Shown: in pieces, positions 10,716 to 23,611 of the stretch | Position numbering within the stretch: the first letter of the stretch is position 1 | Layout of the letters: the number at the start of each line of letters is the position of its first letter | Assembly: GCF_000485595.1 (NCBI RefSeq) | Contig: NW_014577920.1 | Coordinates: 67,236-131,235 of the forward strand | DNA from: Priapulus caudatus | Lineage: Eukaryota; Priapulida; Priapulimorpha; Priapulimorphida; Priapulidae | Direction of reading: 5' to 3' | DNA: 64,000 nucleotides | The notes under the pieces: model-generated | Told to the model about the DNA's origin: nothing | Seen by the model: the letters and a program-made list of their open reading frames with translations, nothing else | The model's database searches: none | Position numbers and translations under genes: made by a program

Positions 10716-12761
10716 GCATTTGGGACAGAGTCAGAAAATAATATGAACACACATTCACAAATAGGCCCTACTACCGTACCTCTCAATTACAGTTCCACTG
10801 TTGCGTCACTGTATATCAACTTTCCTTCATAAAAACCTATGTAAAAACTAACGCCGAACGCTCCCGCACTCGCCGCTGCGAGTGTGCTGTGACGCCATGA
10901 GAATAGTTTATATATATATAAAGCGCAACTCGCCGCTGCGAGTGTCGCTGTGCGCTATCGATAATTTATATAGAGAAAGGTAGGAAACTCCGTCTTGCCG
11001 CAATTTGCGACGATCACTGCTCGAGTACTTGCACGATATTCAACAGAACTTGTTCAGGCGACCTAGCACCTTCGGATGACTACGTGGGCTCTTCTGCCTT
11101 ATAGTCCATGCAAACAAACTAGTACGATACGTAGCCGAAGTGACAGCTATGTATTAGTAATGTGACTCTCAAAAACTTCAGAGAGATCCCGCCGATGATC
11201 GTGCTGAATTCATCAAAAGTAGTATAGATTCACGATTCGATCGGCCCACGGTAGTCGAGGGCACACGCGAAGAGCGGGAGATTCGGCTTGGGCGAGCGGG
11301 AGACGCTTGAGGGTAAATACACAGAACGGTGATTTGTGTTATTACGCAGTTGCCTCGGACTACGGGGCAAAGAGGAAAGAGCGATCGGAAAGTCATGTGG
11401 GGAAATGATAGTACATTGTTTTGATGTGAATCAGGCCGGAGAGGCCGAGGGCAAGAGGAGGGTTGTGAGTTTGAGATCACATTAAAAGCAGAACGGGGGT
11501 AGGCACTTCCGGCACGGGTAGTTGACATAGTTTGTTCAGATGGACTATTAGAGGACAGACGAGCCAGATGGAGCGGTGGTAGGGGTGCCCACTGGCGCCT
11601 GACAGTTTGTTGAAATGTGAAAGAAGGTCGAGCCGTGAGGTCGTTCGCAAATTGCGCAAGGACGAGAGTTTCCTTACTCCTCTCATCTAATAGATATATT
11701 TCATAGCGTCACAGCCAACGTTACGCAGCGTGCGAGTGAAGGATGCGTTTTCAGCAAAGTTAGTTTTTAGCATAGAAAATGTTTTATGAAAGGAAGGTTG
11801 AATATTACAGTGACGCAACAGTGGAACAATGTAAAGAGGCGGATGCAACGGCTAGTAGGCTATTGTGAATGTGGCTGTTCACTATTATTTTCAGTTTTTA
11901 CTACTCTGCCGAGTGCTGTGGGCAGAGGTAGGGTCCCGGGTATTAACAGAGAGTTGCGGCCACCCTGACGAGTCGGAAAAAAAGCCGGTCCACGTGATCG
12001 CTGGAGACGCATGTTGTTTCAAATGGATCACACCCGCTGCCGCTTAGGGGTTTTAACCAGCGTGTATGGATACGCTGGTACAATGGTCCGTTAGTAATTA
12101 ATTGACTAATCTTGCTTCGGGGAATAAACTCAAAATTATACACGACGACTTGTAGGCGCTAAGAAAAGAGATCGATGTGTCTATGCTGTAAATCTAGAGG
12201 ATTTATGGGTACAGAACTGCAAGAAGCACATAGTGGGTACAAGTAGCATGAAGAGAAGCAGAAAGGTGTGAAGAGAGATGGAACGGATTTTCTATGCTGA
12301 ATTACAGTTGCGATTTTCATTCCAAAATGACTGGCTGCTGTGTTTCCACTAAGAAAGTGTGGGCAATTAAGGCTATCAGTATGTGCATGTGCGTACAGAG
12401 TTCAGGCGAACGAATTTGGAAGTTACCATTTCATAGAAATCTAGAGGTGAGTATGATAAACACATGTGTTATCTATTGATCTCTGTGATTCATTGAGTTT
12501 ATTGAAGCCACGATTAGTCTGAATTAAATTACTACAGGACCATTGATACAGCGTATCCATACAGACCTGTAACTTCAGCACGAGGAAAGGAGGGGAGCGG
12601 TAGGTGGATCCATGTTTGAACAGGGACATGGCGCTCAATCCTGAGTGTGGCGCAAGCTTCTGTATATGTAGAGACCCTAGGAGGGAGGAGCAAGAGGGGA
12701 ACTCTGGAGAGGAATATATATAGGAGGGATTGGAGGGCGGACAGTGAGGGGTGTAGAGATC
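10716..12761. other. No gene recognised
   Basis: Intron-like DNA. Two direct copies of ACTCGCCGCTGCGAGTG at about 10868 and 10926, each itself a short hairpin (ACTCG...CGAGT), separated by TATATA. Open stretches in several frames have no recognisable similarity. Confidence 0.4.
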
Positions 12762-13030
12762 TATGAGTGAGGAAAAGAATGGAGGGAGAGAGAGAAGAAG
12801 AGAGAGAGAGAGAGAGAGAGAGGGGAGAGAGAGAGAGAAAGAGGTAGTGAGGAGGAGGGGGAATCGGGAGAGCAGAGGTGGCATCTGCAATTTAGGGAGT
12901 AAGAGAGAGACAGAGGAAAGATGTGAAGCGCCGGAGAGAGGAGAGAGAGAGACAGAGCGGAGAGTGAGCTGAAGATGGAGAGGTAATGTGAGGGAATGAG
13001 AGAGGAGGAAGAGAGCGAGGGAGAGAGTAG
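12762..13030. repeat. GA-rich purine tract
   Basis: About 270 bp of GAGA/GGAGAG sequence with interruptions. The long serine/leucine-rich open frames on the minus strand here (12441-13076) are low-complexity translations and not genes. Confidence 0.85.
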
Positions 13031-14387
13031 AAGGAATAACTGGAAGGACTGGATCTTTGCATAATTCAATATTCACTGGGTTAATTTGTTATTAGGGTTT
13101 CAACGAACGGGAACTTTCTGAAGAGTGATTATAAATTGAGTTATGCAAAGTACTTAGATAGTAATAATGAGAATGGTATATATGTTGACAAGATTAAATA
13201 AGGGTAAACACATCATTGTGTGATATTACCGCGGCCGCACGTTACGAACACGCGAGAAACTACGCTACAGGCACGCCGGAGGAAGCGACACACACACCAC
13301 GCGCAAGAACCACACGGGAAACACCTCGAGCAACCGAGTACAATGTCGCACGGGCAACGGGTACGACGACAGACGCAACGCACGCAGGAAGGGAACTGCG
13401 AGGTATGTGGAGCACGGCACGGGGCAGTTGCAACGCGAGGACACACAACCGCAAAACACCAGGAACACTGAACACACCAGCGCTAACTGGTGCAGGCGAG
13501 GAGCACACGCGAGCAGAACATCACACTTATTATTTTACACCAGGAGAACCTCGAACCAGCGCATAACTGTGCAGGCGCTGGACAATAGCCGCAAACATTT
13601 TTGCTCTTGAGCTAGTTCTAAATTGAACCATCAGCAAGTCCTACGATGACTTCATAATTACCTGTTTAGCTAGCAAGTAATTCATCTTAGAGATTGTGGC
13701 CTCTCGCGAGAAGTACTTATTGGGCGCGCGGGCGGGCTGTAGCTGGTGTGTTCCGGCACTGTTGCTGGAATGCCGACTGTGGCATGCGTTGCGTCATCTG
13801 CGCGAGCACGGAGTGTAGAACTGTTCCCCAGACATTACTGGTTTGATGAGGCAAGCCAGGGACTGTGTCAGGAGAGAAACAGTAAACCCATATCGGTCTG
13901 AAGTATCCTCCTCATCATCACAGAGTCTCGCCACGTGTGCAAAATCGTGTGTGTGCCTAGTCATGTGTGATGTGTCGCTGTGTGTTAGTGTAGTGTGTGC
14001 GTTGTCGCAAAGGTATTATCCTAACGCTCAGATAGTTTGTGGCCTTCAGCTCAGACAACCTTTCCGCCATCGCGCCAACGCTCGCGGTAGGAAATAAAAA
14101 GTACAAGCGTGTGACTAGACGCGACTACAACTAACCGATGACCAAGTTTAATCGCTGTGAATAATATTGTGTTACAGTGGATGCTAGTCAAGAGACCAAA
14201 TAGAAATTTTCTGTTATGGGATCTCTTGATGGCTTATGAGTATGCACGTGTTGTGAATGTAGGCATCGATTTTCGCAAAAACTAAGATACAAGCGTAAAC
14301 GTGTGAAAACCCTCTTCGTTTGGCTCTAACGTTTATTCAAAGCGCGAGGTTTGGAACAGTGGGCAGCCGGTCACTCTCAATACCTAC
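13031..14387. other. No gene recognised
   Basis: Unique-looking DNA with a CACAC/ACGCA-rich stretch at 13215-13560. No conserved motif, domain or terminal repeat could be identified. Confidence 0.4.
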
Positions 14388-14503
14388 CTTTATTGTACCA
14401 AAAATTGCTGCCCTCTTCTTCATCTTGAACGTCTCTTCCTCTCTGTCCGCCGAGAAGGACGCGGATTCATCCTGTGGCTCAGATGGTTCAACGGCAATCA
14501 CTC
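14388..14503 (-). CDS. Orphan exon-like sequence, gene unknown
   Basis: On the minus strand a 116-bp open stretch is framed by a good acceptor (CAACTGCAG) and donor (AAAG/GTAGGTA). It encodes VIAVEPSEPQDESASFSADR followed by EEETFKMKKRAAIFGTIK. The codon usage and charged composition look like a real internal exon from a cytoplasmic or scaffold protein, but I do not recognise the family and see no neighbouring exon. It may be part of a gene otherwise outside the window or in misplaced sequence. Confidence 0.35.
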
Positions 14504-17500
14504 CTGCAGTTGAGAATTACCTTTAGAACTCAGACCGGATGAGCTGACTCGCCTGAATGGCTCAAGTCCGTACTAAGAAGTCTCGGGCAAATAGAAAAAC
14601 CTCAGCGGTGATGACGAAGTACAAGTCGATCTTGTGTCGTGTGTGCTGGCCAAACAGCTCTTTGTATTTCGTATTAGGGACCGGTAGAGAAATCCGGCCT
14701 TACGTGGAATCGCTTGTCGTAACGCTGTGTGTCCGCGTAAGTCTACTCACAATAGCTAAGGCTAACGGTGACAGTTGTTTTTAATATTGAGCAAATTTGT
14801 TGTTCCTGTGTTGCTCGTTTTTATCAACCTTTTGCATAATGGCTTGACGATGTATTGGTGGATGTGCTGTGCTGTTGATTTTGGTTCTGGGTGCTCCAGG
14901 ATGTTGTGTTTTTGCGTTGTGTGTCGTGATAGTCGTTGGTTTGCAATGGGTAACCCTGATTGACTGTACAGAAAGACACTAGCACGATCTATCTCGCCAC
15001 CTTAGTTCACTAGGATGTCAGCGCAAAATTAGCAGTAACCTTAGTCTCGCCGATACTGCTCGTATGGTCTAGCGCTCACAGTCTGCCAGTCCCAAGCAGA
15101 CCCGACTTGACGCCGGGTTCGAGGACCTGCTGCTGACTCTCTTGAGCTCTCCGCGCTCTTTACAGTGTGAATGAGCAGCGATATCATCGCGCGATGTGAC
15201 ACGGGAGTAAGTGAGCAGACCGAGAGGTGACAACTTCCTCGGTGCATGGTCTCGCGTCTTTCGTCCTTACATTATCCTCCTCCGCGCGCGCGCCCTCTCT
15301 CTTTCTCTCTCTGCATCACTGCTCCTGCTGCATGTTCTGCTCGAGAAATGATTTATCTCCAAGCACATGACTGGAGTGCCGCTGAGCGGCAAGAGTCGAG
15401 CAGCGCATCAGTAATCTGCTCTATGCAACGAAGACTCTCTCCACGCGAACAACAACAGTCATAATCATAATCATCGCCCATCAAATCATCATGCATCATA
15501 TGGCTCTCAGTATTCATATCGAGTGCCTCATCGGCCCACTCTCCTTGTTCATCATCGTGTCACTCTACCTCCTAGCCTGCTGTGACAAAATGAGATAAAA
15601 CACGCATTGGACTAACCATAGGCTCGGCCGGATGCTTGAACGACACCATCAACTGGGAGGTGGTTACCTCTCTCTTTTAGAAGGACATCTCGGTTAGCTA
15701 TGACTCGGTGAGTTCGTTCTTGCTAGCAGCATGTGCGACTGATGACCGTGTTCGATGTTAATGACGATCGTTGAAACGCACGTCGGGACGCCGACAGCCC
15801 TGATAACACGTCCATCGTCGAGGGGACAACCTTCGTCGATTACACCCTGCACCAGCGCCCAAACTGATCTACCCTACGCTGCTATGCCCGCAGCAGTATG
15901 ATGCCTCCAAGTCACGCAGCTGCAATTGCTACAATCATCCAACTATGCTGCTGGTAATCCATATAGCTCAAGTTATAGCCGATGATATCGATGCTATGGG
16001 CGGATACATGAACAAAATAGTAAATATCCTGCTCACCGTGCTGTAAGTCGCCAAAGTACAGGTGTGTAGGTTTATTAGTGCTTGTGCAGACTGATGAGTC
16101 CTGTTGGTCTGTCAGAGGATAGAATTAGCCCCTCAGAGTCAAGTAATGAGGCGCGGCGAGACTCATTTCGCCTCCGGGAACATCTGACCTAAGTTGACGA
16201 TGGTAGGCGGAGCGTAATGCGCATGCATGTTGGCCCCTGGACGCACCTCACACGACGCTCGCCGCCCGACTCGAAGACTGTATAGTAGGCGAGGCCCGGG
16301 CGACGCCAGCTGCAGGCCGCACGCGAGCCGGTCAGCGGCCTGTCTCCGCTGCCCGCCGTCGGGTTGGTGGGCCCCATGTCACTTGCGCTCCCGGGGCGCC
16401 GAGGCACATAATTGAGCCCGCTGTTGACCATAAATACCTCCGGGTAACGCAGGACATTTTGATTATCCGTGAGTTCCGGTCAAGTCGAAATTGGCTCTCG
16501 ACGGAATATTTTAATATTCCACCTCGCCTACCCCCGGGATATCAATATATTACCTCCCTACTACGGTGAATAATCAAATTACACTGTAATTAATAGTTAT
16601 CACCATTTGATAAAAAATGTGTTCGTCTTATTATTAAGTAGAATAACAATCGTCTAATCATTAAAAATGCTCCTCTCAAGTGGCAATAGGTGCAGCCACA
16701 AAAGTGGATACACACCGCCATTCCGTTGACGGTGGCTTTTGCGTTTCATCCACAACGTGCTGCATACCCTATATTACGTGCATCTATACTACCCGGTCGT
16801 TTTGCTGCTCCACCACGACGAGGCCAGATGACATGGATTAGCCGTGCTATAGATCTCAATTAATACCCAAAATTGTGTCTCTGGTTAACCCGCCATTCCA
16901 CGTGTGTCACCATAGTGTCCATAACGTGTTAGCGTCCAGCGGTGGTAATGCACTTCCGCGTTGCGCACCTCCGAAACTTGCCTCAATGACTACCAAGACT
17001 CATTCATCCACATTTCCAGTCACCCTCCAAAATTATAGATCCAATCGAGCTGAGTCGCCTTACTAGGCAATTTTTTTACCTGATGATTTCCTCAATCTGA
17101 CGCAGCTTAGCCTCTCTCCAACTCTTTTATTGTGGAGTTCGGTACCTCTGTTGTTTCGCCATGCGGCAGCACCCGGCTGACACATCTTTTACCCTCCATC
17201 GCGGACTGCCTGCTCTTGTTAACCATGCTCATTCATGTGTGTATGGTTATTCTATTCGTATCGAGCGCGCGAAGTTCTCATCAGCCTCAGTGGATGACTC
17301 TATGCGTCAGATCGTACTTAGTATCGTGCAGTGTCCGCTCATCGAATCGATAGCGGTCGCGTGCTCTATACGGCTACAGATGTCGGTGAAGTCGGTCAGA
17401 TCGAGTGCAAGGTGCGGTCATCTGTCATCGTCATACGTGCGAGAAGGTTTTCGAGTCAGAAAATCGTGCAGGATTGGTGGTCAAGCCGTAGAGGACGTGC

Positions 17501-20100
17501 GGAACGGGATCTGACCGAGTGGAGCTTGGAGTTAGAGTCGTTCAGTGAGCGTCGAGAGTGGTCGTGTGTGTCACACTTGACTGCCGCTTGTTCAGTTCTG
17601 GGGAAAACTTGGGTCTGAAAAGCCGTAAGGCCAGATAGAAACAACTACTTCTCGGGCTGGCCGTGAGGTAGTATTATCCAGTCTTAGCGTATCTACCAGA
17701 GTCAGGCTGAGTTAGGTATATGGGGATTTTTCCACACTTTCCATCCCTTTTCCCGCTTTTGTTTCGCTTGCGCAGTTTCTCGAGAGCAGTAGACCTGAGG
17801 GTTATATGGTAGCAAGTTCATCGGGTTTCCTGCTGGTGTTCACCCGTCAAACCACAAACTACACAACATTCGATGGGATTTGGTGCCGAGGGTTAGAGAA
17901 GCGGAGAAGGTGGTCGTGCTAGAATGTGTGAGGAGCCGGGCATTAGTATCGTAGAATGGATAGTGATATGTAAGAAGGAGGAGGGATCAGAGTAATCCAT
18001 ACCCGCTAATTGCTAACTTGCTACCTAACCTCAGATCTAGGCCAGGGACATTCATCGCTGGCGCAGAGCATCACTCATGCGGGTGGCGTAGCCTATGCGC
18101 GTGGCAGGAGTTGGAAGAGAGAAAGAAGGAGACGCGGGGATCGGAGAGTACGAGTGAGTGCATCAGGTGTGTGTGGTGTGAGGGACAGAGGAGAAGAGTC
18201 GGTGGGAGAGAAGGGGGGGGAAAATAAGGGGGCGTGAAGGACAGGCAAACCGCAGCTAATAGATAATAATCAGATCAGTTAAAAATTATAGTCGCGAAGT
18301 GCAGTCGACTACAAGGTAATAACCGTCAGGAGACCTAAGCCCCGTCTTAACGAGGGTTCCACCCGGCTCGGACTCCGCGTTTGAACTGCCGGTTGCACTG
18401 AGAGCTAGATTGTCGTTCGTTTTCTAAGCGCGCTGTTCTCATCCGTCTGCTAAACGTACACCACCATTCCTCACCCCAATCTGGTCTGGTGAAAACTTGG
18501 ATGGATTCGCGGCCTAGAGGAAAGTTGTCTGGATCTCACGCAAGCCAACCGAGTCGACGATGAACCGTTGCGCGAGGAAGTGTTGAGGATGAGGGTGCAG
18601 CGCGACGGCGTACATGGAGCGGGTGGATGGAGCGAGGAGGGTGAGCAGAGTGTGTGTGAGCATGTCAAGTAAGTGTGGAATGGCGAGGGGTGGTCAGATG
18701 CGCCGTCGTCCGATCTTACTTTGCTCTGCACTGCTCCAGAACCTTCCTAGTCGTGGCGACGTCCCAGGCGACTATACACTGAACACGTCACGCTCTCTCC
18801 CGTTCCTCTCCTGGTGAGTCAGCAGCGAGCAGCAGCAGCCCTCAGCAGAACCAGTCATGCCACATCTACCCGTAATCTAAGCTAGCACTCTTTTAGGTGA
18901 TCTTACGTCTTGTAACAAACCATAGGCTCTATGCCCGCTGGTCCCGTACTCCAGTCACTTCGCTGCCGTCGAACTATGGTGCCGCTGCAAGTTTCATTAC
19001 ACGCCCATCTCGACATGCTCTTACGTACTACATACCTTTAATTAATAAACATACGTACCACCTCGGTCGCGTTCTACTCTCGCGTTACAAATGAAGCATA
19101 CACTGTAATATCTCTATTTGTTGAGAATACACTAAGATTCACCGTGACCTCTCATTGCTCTCGCCCTTAATCACCACTTGCGGTTCTCGCACCCTAGCGT
19201 GTCTATACTGATGAGAACATTCTCTCAGTGCATTGATCGTCGATTCACCGGCTCCTATTCTCCTCTCCTCTGCATGCTTCTCCCTTCGTGCCTCTGCCTT
19301 CAAATGCCTCCTCACTCCTACCACTCCTGCTCGACTTTCATCTTCTTTGATCCTCCTTCGCCTCATCCATCTCCAAATCACCTATCGGATCCCTACTCCT
19401 TCTACTTCTCGTTCGTTCCTGTAAAACTCCTTCTCATAAACATCCTCTTCTTCACCTTTCCCTCCTCTCTCTCTTCTCCTCCCTCGTTTTTCAGCTACAC
19501 GACAAAAATGGACTGCTTAGCCTCCAGCAACGTTTCCGCACCGTATCTGGGAATTCTTGAGTTTATTTTAACACCTTAATACTACATAACTCGCGCCCGC
19601 AGCTCTCTCGTCGCTGCGCCTCAATGGGCCCTCCACTCCCGCTTACTACTGTTTGGATACGTGGTCCCACAAGCCTTCTACATCATACTCATCTCTCGCC
19701 TACTCTCAACTCCTTTTCCTTTACCTTCTTTGCTTTCTTAGACGCTCCACGACTCGCATCTTACATCTGCGCTGCACCCTAATGTCACAATGCTCTACCC
19801 TTTGCACTTCTTCACCACATCTTACATCCCCCACACGTTCTCCCCGACGTTCTCCCCTTCACTCCTCCTTACCACCTCCTACTTATCTCCGAGCCTCCTA
19901 ACGCCCTGTCCTACTCACTATTTCGCACTGCCTCGCTACTAAACAAACTCTGAACCCTAAACACCACCTTCTCCCTCTCCTCCACCTTTCTCCCTCTTCT
20001 CTACCTCCTGACCATGTATCTGTTCAACATTACTATAATAAACAACCAAGTGGAAGATAAAAAAATTGCCCCGCGAAAAAGAGAGCGGGTAATTGGTTTT
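14504..20100. other. 5.6 kb with no recognisable gene
   Basis: I looked on both strands for conserved domains, transposon termini and RNA genes and found none that hold up. Open frames reach about 117-133 codons (17161-17514; 19178-19579) but are CT-rich or frame-ambiguous. Pyrimidine-rich stretches occur at 19250-19500 and 19840-20010. Confidence 0.4.
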
Positions 20101-20109
20101 CGTGCTAGG

Positions 20110-20475
20110 GAGACGGAAATAGGGTAAATTGTCCGGGACTGCAGACGTGGAAGTTGTTGACGCGCTAGCGCGGCTGTTGGGTAATACTGTCCCGTCCGTG
20201 TTAGTATAACTGCGCGGTGGTACTGTGGTATCGCCACGCAGTGCGGCGGTAATGTCCGGCGTTCATTCAACTGGGTAATTGTCGGGGGTAAAGTGTCCGG
20301 GGGTAAATTGTGCCCTGGGAGTCATCGGCCAACGTTTACGGCTGCTGTCCCGCTCGCAAGGATTAACCTTATGGTAATTGTCCTCGGATGTATTTTATCC
20401 CGATTCGCGCGGGACGCGGATAAGTTGTCCGGCGAGTATAGTACAGAATTATACTGTCCTGGCGCACGGTATTTC
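20110..20475. repeat. Irregular array of a GGTAATTGTCCGG-like motif
   Basis: At least seven variants of GGGTAAATTGTCCGGG occur at irregular spacing (about 20124, 20178, 20250, 20274, 20288, 20303, 20374, 20419). Three are directly tandem at 20274-20320. There is no coding capacity. It could be a decayed minisatellite or the subterminal repeats of a DNA transposon. Confidence 0.5.
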
Positions 20476-20929
20476 CCTGAGCGGACTTAGTAGGCGGCTT
20501 CCAATGTTCACTGGGATACTCGAGCTGATGTGTGAGCAGTGCTATCTATTTATCAGTGCACACAGGCGCGGGCCCGCATCGCGCATAGCTCGTTCAATTG
20601 TAGACATGTAAATGGTGAGGTGTATGAACCAGTGAGTGTGAGATGATTCTGGATTGTCTATACAAATTATTTGACCGTAGTGATCTTGGAGTAGTTGGCG
20701 TGTGAGCAGAGAGATGTGTTAGTGGCTCGGAGATGAGCGTGAATTAAGATACACGTAAGGTGAGACGTGTGATTTTATTATTAAGGTATGACTAATTATG
20801 CGCCGTGGCGCAGAGAGAGACCCGCAGGCGAAAGCGGAATGTATGGTAGGAAGGATGACGCCACGGAGTAGTTACGAGAGACATACGCATAGCATACACA
20901 GAGAGACACAGCAGAGACGACACCCCACC

Positions 20930-21482
20930 CAAAACAAGCACAGCACTGAACAAAACCCAGAGGAGATATGAACAATACTAGCTATCACACACCTGACACA
21001 CACACAACACACTAACACATCACTAAACATACCATACTCACAACACCACACACATCATCCGTCACACCATACACTACCACCACTACTACCACTAGCCCTA
21101 CAGCCAACAGCGAGCTTATACCTGGAACTACGACCGACCCACAACACATCATCCAATGAGAATGAGCGAGCATCTACAAGCGACACAGCACGCGGCGATG
21201 GCGAACTCCGACAATGGACCGGCTTGCCGGCCATGTTCCACTCAAAGCCAGGGCGCGACCAGCATATTCAACACTGACACAGCACACACGATGTACAGCG
21301 ACACAACACGACACTGAATTTAACAGCTCCACGATTGGCTCGCTCGCTACCCTGAAACGCTCGGCCTCCGGACGCTTTTGTCCGTCCGTACAGGCTACAC
21401 ACACACACGGCATCACAAGCACATCACACCCCACACACACACACACACACCACACACACACACCACACACCACACACACAAG
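20930..21482. repeat. CA-rich tract ending in a (CA)n microsatellite
   Basis: Diffuse ACAC/CACA-rich sequence from 20930 with a nearly pure CA run at 21430-21482. Open frames across it are low complexity. Confidence 0.7.
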
Positions 21483-21809
21483 CACAATCCTCCACGAGGC
21501 TAGTTATTCGTGTGTCTGCACTTTTTGCACCGCACTACCGTAAGCCAGTCAGCCTTCTGAGCCTAAACCCCGAGGTATTAGACCCCATAATCGCCGCAAC
21601 CATCATTGCATTTTCACCGTTGATACGAGCAACAAGGAACATTTTTGCTAATTAAACAACTTCACTTAGCGTTGACTCCATTGAATGCTCGAGGCCGATT
21701 TCTTCTACCGCTACACGCTCGGTTCCGTAGTTTTTTCTTATTGCCGAGACTTCTATACGACTTGGGAGCATCAGGCGGAGTTCGAAGCTCATGTCGCGCA
21801 TTATTAGGA

Positions 21810-21914
21810 GCTAGATTCAATAGAGTTGCGTTTGAATCTGATGCGAATCGAGAATCCGCCGTCTCTGGCGAAGAGGAAAGGAGACGCTCGGAAGAAGACG
21901 AGATTTTGGAATAA
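21810..21914 (+). CDS. Possible terminal exon of unknown gene
   Basis: After a weak acceptor (ATTATTAG) the + strand is open with an acidic, Arg/Glu-rich sequence (ESDANRESAVSGEEE, RRRSEEDEILE) up to a TAA. The charged composition is exon-like, but no family is recognised and no partner exon was found. It may be chance. Confidence 0.2.
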   Translation, partial: ARFNRVAFESDANRESAVSGEEERRRSEEDEILE

Positions 21915-22389
21915 GGTAGATTGAGCCGGCTCTAGTGGGGGGGGGGAGGGCTCGGCCGAAGCCCCACCGCGGCAACCCAAACTCGCCCGCTGCTTGTAAT
22001 TAAAGACGTCTAGACCAAACGATATGAGAGTTTTTCCATACACGTTTACCTTGTATTTTAGTTTGCCGCGAAAATCGATGCTACATTCACACAGTGCATT
22101 CATAAGCTCAAGATGACCAATAACAGAAAAACTTTGTCAGTATTATTAGGTCTCGTTGATAGACCATCCATAACACATAATTATCACAGATTAAATGCGT
22201 TCGCTTATGTGTTTTGTTGATGGGTGTGTGTGTGTGTGTGTCTGTTGTGTGCTGCGTATGCTTGCCTGCCGAGTGCCTGTAGGATTGCAACGTGCGCGCG
22301 CGCGGTAGACGGCCCGCGCACAGCTGGTCGGCGCGTGCTTGCTGTGTTCGCGGTTGTTGGCTGGTGTTGGCTGTGTGTGTGTGCTGAAA

Positions 22390-23330
22390 CGATTAGCGCG
22401 AAGCCGCAATGCGGTTGGATCCGCCGGTGAAGAAGTTTTGGGAGGTGAGCATCGCTGCTGTGCAGACGGAGATTATGCGTACGTTATATCGTGCGGCTCT
22501 GGTGTGATGTTGGGCATTTAATATGGCAATTTCAGTCGATTGTGTGTATGCGTAGAGGATGAGGCAAATACATTGCATCTGGCGTGTCGGTTATCATGCA
22601 CAACGGCGGCTGATGCAGGAGACAAGCGGCAATGATATTCACCTAGCTAAGCTTGTATTGACACGGGTGTCAATTTGGATCTCAAGGTTATGTAATTACA
22701 GTGTGTGTGTTGTGTGATGCTGTAGAAACAAGGTTCTGCCTATGCACTGCCACACTAGATGGTCTGTATTTATAGGCAAGGTGCGATTGCACATCACCTT
22801 ATATCCGTCGCTCAGGTGTTTGTCTTGTGTGCGTGGGTATTGAATGTAAGTGGGCATTAACTGCCGTCATCCTGGATGAATGCAGTGGGACGGAGGAATT
22901 ATAGGATGGGAAAGGCTTAGGATGTGTTCCTGTGTAGCCAGAAACTGTAATTACAACTTTTTCAGAGTTACGTCAAACGTTTTGAGCTGGAGGCTATGAT
23001 ATCTGCTCTGTGCTTCCAACTGATTTGGGATGCTCGTGTCACATTTATGTTCTTGTTAAGCTGGCTGATGTGCGGTGATATGCTGCCAGCTGATACTCTG
23101 GACCGCCCGATCATTACTGATAGTAACACAACAACGACAGTCATATAGCTGTCGCTGCTCGCTCGCTCTGTGTGTACAGGATGTTCGCTGTATCGAATTT
23201 CAAATACTGCTGTACATGTCCTGTCTAGAAGCAGCATGTTCGAAAGCTATTGTTTACAAATGTATCAATACGTGTGATCAGTGTATCCTGTCTAGAAGCA
23301 GCACTGATTCGAAGCGTATTATTACAAAGT
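22390..23330 (+). repeat. Indel-rich second copy of 6.96-7.70 kb
   Basis: It aligns base by base with about 6990-7700, starting at GCGCGAAGCCGCAA and running through the second Sel1 exon and the following intron to the 62-bp repeat. Differences are mostly single-base insertions and deletions. This overlap is the likely true connection between the exon at 7133 and the exon at 23612. Confidence 0.8.
22557..22686 (+). pseudogene. EEF2K: Frameshifted copy of the second eEF2K Sel1 exon
   Basis: It is recognisable as the exon at 7133-7257 (GATGAGG, CATGCACAACG, GATGCAGGAGACA, ACACGGGTGTCAAT and CTCAAGG blocks in order) but with at least six indels, so no frame is maintained. The acceptor AG is also blurred. 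It is either a sequencing-error copy of the same exon or a decayed tandem duplicate; I favour the former because the intron sequence on both sides is duplicated with the same type of error. Confidence 0.75.
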
Positions 23331-23606
23331 ATATGTCGCTGTACTCGCGCGACCGTGCATGTGCCTGGTTGCGTGTAAGGAGCTCGACTTGGTGATTCGA
23401 ACGCTTATTTGTTCAAATTTATCAATACTGCGAGCATGCCTGTCTAGACGTGACGTTGAGGGCACTGATTCGAAGCTATTGTTCAAATGTATCAATACTG
23501 TGATCACTGCCTGTCTAGAAGCAGCACTGATTCGAAGCTATTGTTCAAATATATCAATACTGCGAGCACTGCCTGTCTAGAAGCAGCACTGATTCGAAGC
23601 TATGTG
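23210..23606. repeat. Tandem array of the 62-bp unit, about six copies
   Basis: Repeats of GATTCGAAGCTATTGTTCAA, then TGTATCAATACTG and CTGCCTGTCTAGAAGCAG. The first units are indel-rich and the last three are clean. The array runs up to the splice acceptor of the next eEF2K exon. Confidence 0.9.
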
Positions 23607-23611
23607 CGTAG

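Noticed and set aside
12441..13076. 211-codon minus-strand frame
   Set aside because: Its leucine/serine-rich core is the GA tract at 12762-13030 read in reverse; no recognisable domain or splice structure.
13216..13566. 116-codon Arg/Thr-rich frame with a short CEVCGARHG motif
   Set aside because: ACACG-rich composition with several overlapping open frames on both strands; a single Cys pair is not enough to call a zinc finger.
15080..15130. GGGTTCGAGG-containing stretch resembling a tRNA T-loop
   Set aside because: The flanking bases do not form a T-stem or acceptor stem and no anticodon arm is present.
17161..17618. Two overlapping frames of 95-117 codons
   Set aside because: No recognisable motif, no preference for either frame, and no splice signals that define an exon.
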